Part shown: in pieces, positions 4,376 to 6,966 of the stretch
How the letters are laid out: the number at the start of each line of letters is the position of its first letter
Position numbering within the stretch: the first letter of the stretch is position 1
Origin: Desulfobacteraceae bacterium
Lineage (GTDB): Bacteria > Desulfobacterota > Desulfobacteria > Desulfobacterales > UBA11574
Assembly (NCBI GenBank): GCA_029857875.1
Contig: JAOUGB010000123.1
Span: 1-6,966, forward strand
Direction: 5' to 3'
Length of the DNA stretch: 6,966 nucleotides
The notes under the pieces: generated by a model
Seen by the model: the letters and a program-made list of their open reading frames with translations, nothing else
The model's database searches: none
Told to the model about the DNA's origin: nothing
Translations under genes and position numbers: made by a program

Positions 4376-6415
4376 ATGGCCCATAATATCGATACATCGA
4401 ATGCAATGACCATAAAGCTTGAAAACATATTGGATGACCTGCCCGACATGCCGGAATTTGTCGATGACATTCGCAGGGCTCCCAAGAGACATTTTTCGCT
4501 TTCAAAAAGTGACACCGTCCTGGCCCTAAAAAACGCCCTCAGATATATCCCTGAGCACTGGCACGATATGTTGGCCCCCGAATTTCTCGACGAATTACTG
4601 ACACGCGGCAGAATTTATGGATACCGCTTCAGACCTCCCGGCAGGATTACCGGTCTTCCCATTGATATATACAAGGGACGGTGTGTTGAAGGCCGCGCCT
4701 TACAGGTGATGGTAGACAACAACCTGGACTTTGATATTGCGCTCTACCCTTACGAACTGGTCACCTATGGCGAAACCGGTCAGGTTTGTCAGAACTGGAT
4801 GCAGTATCTATTGATCAAGCGCTATCTGGAAAAACTCACCCGGGAGCAGACACTGGTGGTTTCGTCCGGTCACCCGCTGGGTCTTTTTGCATCCAGTCCC
4901 GATGCTCCGCGAGTTATTATAACCAACGGCCTCATGGTGGGAATGTTTGACGACCAGGAAAACTGGCACAGGGCAGCGGCACTGGGAGTGGCCAACTACG
5001 GCCAGATGACCGCCGGTGGGTGGATGTACATTGGTCCACAGGGGATCGTTCATGGGACTTACAGTACCATTCTGAACGCCGCTCGTAGAAAATTTGGAAT
5101 GTCTTCCGAGGGCGATCTTACCGGACATCTCTTTGTGTCCTCCGGTCTCGGGGGCATGAGCGGCGCCCAGGGAAAATCTGTGGAAATAGCCAGGGGGGTA
5201 GGAATTATTGCTGAGGTCGACGACTCTCGAATCCGAACCCGACACGATCAAGGCTGGGTAACCAAAGTTGTTGATACACCGGCTAAATCCTTCCTTTTAG
5301 CAAAGGAATACCAAGAAAAAAAAAGCAGCATCGCCATCGCTTTTTACGGTAACATCGTCGACCTGCTCGAATATGCGGTAAAAAACAATATTCCCATAGA
5401 TCTCCTTTCTGACCAAACGTCCTGCCATGTGGCATATGACGGCGGCTATTGTCCTCAAGGCCTGACATTCGAACAACGCACTGAAATGCTAAAGACCGAT
5501 CACAACGGATTCAAAAAAATGGTGGACATTTCCCTGAGACGTCATTATGAACTCATTAATACTCTCGTCAATCGCGGCACCTACTTTTTTGACTATGGGA
5601 ACAGCTTTTTAAAAGCTGTCTTTGATGCGGGTGTCACGGAAATCTGCAAAAACGGTAAGGACGCTATGAACGGATTTATCTTTCCATCCTACGTGGAAGA
5701 TATCATGGGACCCATGATGTTCGACTATGGTTACGGCCCATTTCGATGGGTTTGCCTCACTAGAAAGCCCGAAGACCTCGAAAAGACCGATCAGGCCGCC
5801 ATGTCGTGCATCGATCCAAAGCGACGCTTTCAGGACAAAGACAATTATATCTGGATCCGGGATGCAAAGAAAAACCGCCTTGTGGTTGGAACCCAGGCCA
5901 GAATCCTTTACCAGGACGCCCCGGGCAGGATGAAGATTGCCCTGAAATTTAATGACATGGTCCGTAAAGGTGAAATCGGCCCTGTGATGCTGGGCCGGGA
6001 TCATCACGATACAGGCGGAACAGATTCGCCTTTCAGGGAAACGGCCAATATCAAAGACGGCAGCAATGTTATGGCAGAGATGGCAATCCAGTGCTTTGCA
6101 GGAAATGCCTCAAGGGGTATGAGTATGGTTTCACTGCACAACGGTGGTGGTGTGGGCATCGGAAAAGCCATTAACGGTGGTTTTGGTCTAGTCCTGGATG
6201 GGAGTGACCATGTGGATAATATCATCCGCCGGGCCATAACATGGGATGTCATGGGTGGTGTTGCCCGAAGGGCCTGGGCCAGAAATAAAAACGCCATTGA
6301 AACCAGCATAGCTTTCAACCTGGATGACCCGGAACAGAATCACATCACGCTCCCGTTTATTCCCGACGAAGCAATGATCGAAAAACTCGTATTAGATTCA
6401 TTGGATAAAAATTAG
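4376..6415 (+). CDS. hutU: Urocanate hydratase (urocanase), long animal-like form
   Basis: A 679-aa cytoplasmic, NAD+-dependent enzyme that hydrates urocanate to 4-imidazolone-5-propionate, the second step of histidine degradation. Visible motifs are YGQMTAGGWMYIGPQGIVHGT (in two parts, about 220-240), the NAD-binding GLGGMSGAQ (257-265), SDQTSCH in the middle, GPFRWVC (C460), GRDHHDTGGTDSPFRET (540-556) and LHNGGGVGIGKAINGGFGLVLDG near the end. It is about 120 residues longer than the classical Pseudomonas enzyme (about 557 aa) and close to animal UROC1 (676 aa). As in UROC1, the site aligned with Pseudomonas Cys410 is not cysteine (ARIL, L511). Substrate-binding arginines R457 and R554 are kept. 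The ATG at 4376 follows a modest AAGAGAT site, and the residues from MAHNID fit a long N-terminal extension. It leads an operon with the cyclodeaminase gene 10 nt downstream. Confidence 0.95.
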   Translation: MAHNIDTSNAMTIKLENILDDLPDMPEFVDDIRRAPKRHFSLSKSDTVLALKNALRYIPEHWHDMLAPEFLDELLTRGRIYGYRFRPPGRITGLPIDIYKGRCVEGRALQVMVDNNLDFDIALYPYELVTYGETGQVCQNWMQYLLIKRYLEKLTREQTLVVSSGHPLGLFASSPDAPRVIITNGLMVGMFDDQENWHRAAALGVANYGQMTAGGWMYIGPQGIVHGTYSTILNAARRKFGMSSEGDLTGHLFVSSGLGGMSGAQGKSVEIARGVGIIAEVDDSRIRTRHDQGWVTKVVDTPAKSFLLAKEYQEKKSSIAIAFYGNIVDLLEYAVKNNIPIDLLSDQTSCHVAYDGGYCPQGLTFEQRTEMLKTDHNGFKKMVDISLRRHYELINTLVNRGTYFFDYGNSFLKAVFDAGVTEICKNGKDAMNGFIFPSYVEDIMGPMMFDYGYGPFRWVCLTRKPEDLEKTDQAAMSCIDPKRRFQDKDNYIWIRDAKKNRLVVGTQARILYQDAPGRMKIALKFNDMVRKGEIGPVMLGRDHHDTGGTDSPFRETANIKDGSNVMAEMAIQCFAGNASRGMSMVSLHNGGGVGIGKAINGGFGLVLDGSDHVDNIIRRAITWDVMGGVARRAWARNKNAIETSIAFNLDDPEQNHITLPFIPDEAMIEKLVLDSLDKN

Positions 6416-6425
6416 GCGAAATATA

Positions 6426-6966
6426 ATGTTGACCGAAATGAAATTGAATGCGTTTTTAGACAGAACCGCCTCGAGTGATCCGGTCCCGGGTGGTGGCAGT
6501 ATTTCAGCCCTGGCTGCGGCCTCTGCGGCCGGTCTCGTGGAAATGGTTGCCAATCTCACCGCCGGCGGAAAGGGATTTGAAGCAACCAAAACAGAAATGA
6601 AAGAAATCTCCGGAAAAGCTGCCGCATTCCGGGAAAAATTATCCGAATGTATTGATCGGGATTCCAAGGCATATAACCAGGTGATTTCATCCTATAAGAT
6701 GCCAAAGAATAATGATGCTGAAGCAAAAACCAGGACCAGGGCCATTCAGGCGGCACTGAAACACGCTGCTGAAGTCCCCCTGTGGGTTGCGTCCGAAACA
6801 CTGAAGGTCATGTCACTTGCGGAAATCGTGCTTAAAAAAGGCAATCCCAATGCCGTTACCGATGGGCTGGTGGCCGTCATGATGGCCAGAACAGCCATCT
6901 TAGGCGCACTGTGCAACGCAAAAATAAATTTGAAATCCATAACAGACACATCATACGTTTCAAAAC
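6426..6966 (+). CDS. Cyclodeaminase/cyclohydrolase family protein (FTCD C-terminal domain type), 3' partial
   Basis: The frame is open from ATG 6426 to the window edge: 180 codons plus one base of a protein usually just over 200 aa, so roughly the last 30 residues are missing. It matches the formiminotransferase-cyclodeaminase C-terminal domain family, which includes formimidoyl-THF cyclodeaminases and methenyl-THF cyclohydrolases (FchA). Seen here are PVPGGGS (19-25), SAAGLVEMVANLT (33-45), DSKAYNQV (79-86) and GNPNAVTDG (139-147), in a mostly helical, alanine-rich protein without a signal peptide. AGG (6414-6416), overlapping the hutU stop, serves the start 9 nt further on; a second ATG at 6438 is less likely because family members begin ML-x-x-x-L. 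Next to hutU, the likely role is turning formimino-THF from histidine breakdown into methenyl-THF plus ammonia. Cyclohydrolase activity is the alternative. Confidence 0.92.
   Translation, partial: MLTEMKLNAFLDRTASSDPVPGGGSISALAAASAAGLVEMVANLTAGGKGFEATKTEMKEISGKAAAFREKLSECIDRDSKAYNQVISSYKMPKNNDAEAKTRTRAIQAALKHAAEVPLWVASETLKVMSLAEIVLKKGNPNAVTDGLVAVMMARTAILGALCNAKINLKSITDTSYVSK

Noticed and set aside
4808..5251. Open frame of 147 codons on the minus strand inside hutU
   Set aside because: It lies fully antisense to a well-conserved urocanase, has no ribosome site and no protein-like motif; it is a shadow of codon bias.
5609..6007. Open frame of 132 codons on the minus strand inside hutU
   Set aside because: Same reason: antisense to conserved catalytic regions of urocanase, with composition unlike a real protein.
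1..6966. CRISPR array, tRNA, insertion sequence or attachment site
   Set aside because: No regularly spaced repeats, no cloverleaf pattern, no transposase or integrase motifs and no terminal inverted repeats were seen on either strand.

Overview
The window looks like ordinary chromosome from a sulfur-metabolising anaerobe, most likely a Desulfobacterota (Desulfobacterales-like) bacterium. This rests on the mix of a sulfate-activating enzyme, a rubrerythrin-type protein, and histidine degradation linked to folate one-carbon chemistry. No 16S or other phylogenetic marker is present, so the assignment is an inference. I see no tRNA, rRNA, CRISPR array, transposase, integrase or phage gene.

Left part (1-2528): a minus-strand gene (161-1876) encodes a fused ATP sulfurylase / APS kinase. 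It has its own well-formed sigma70-type promoter (-35 TTGACA, 17-bp spacer, -10 TAAAAT, at 1978-1950) and a roughly 67-nt leader carrying two copies of a 10-bp repeat. The APS kinase half looks intact. In the sulfurylase half, the two histidines of the HxxH nucleotide-binding motif are both glutamine (QRLQ, residues 204-207). Upstream lies a minus-strand HU gene (2085-2357) with a strong Shine-Dalgarno sequence, a plausible promoter and a hairpin terminator.

Middle part (2529-4375): three small, more AT-rich genes. A minus-strand orphan protein with an N-terminal Cys4 zinc-ribbon-like motif (2529-3119) is divergent from a plus-strand rubrerythrin-like protein (3357-3854). The latter keeps its C-terminal rubredoxin domain but has lost most of the expected diiron ligands. 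Its 3' end overlaps by 17 nt a convergent minus-strand hypothetical gene of 88 aa (3838-4104).

Right part (4376-6966): a plus-strand operon starts with a 679-aa urocanate hydratase of the long, animal-like type. After a 10-nt gap follows a cyclodeaminase/cyclohydrolase family gene that runs off the window end. Together they suggest histidine breakdown (urocanate to imidazolonepropionate, eventually formiminoglutamate), with the formimino carbon passing to tetrahydrofolate as methenyl-THF. The remaining hut genes would be expected beyond the right edge.

The best candidates for something new are the QxxQ sulfurylase domain fused to an intact APS kinase, and the rubrerythrin-like protein with a degenerate diiron site. 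I did not find a multi-gene system that is clearly undescribed.
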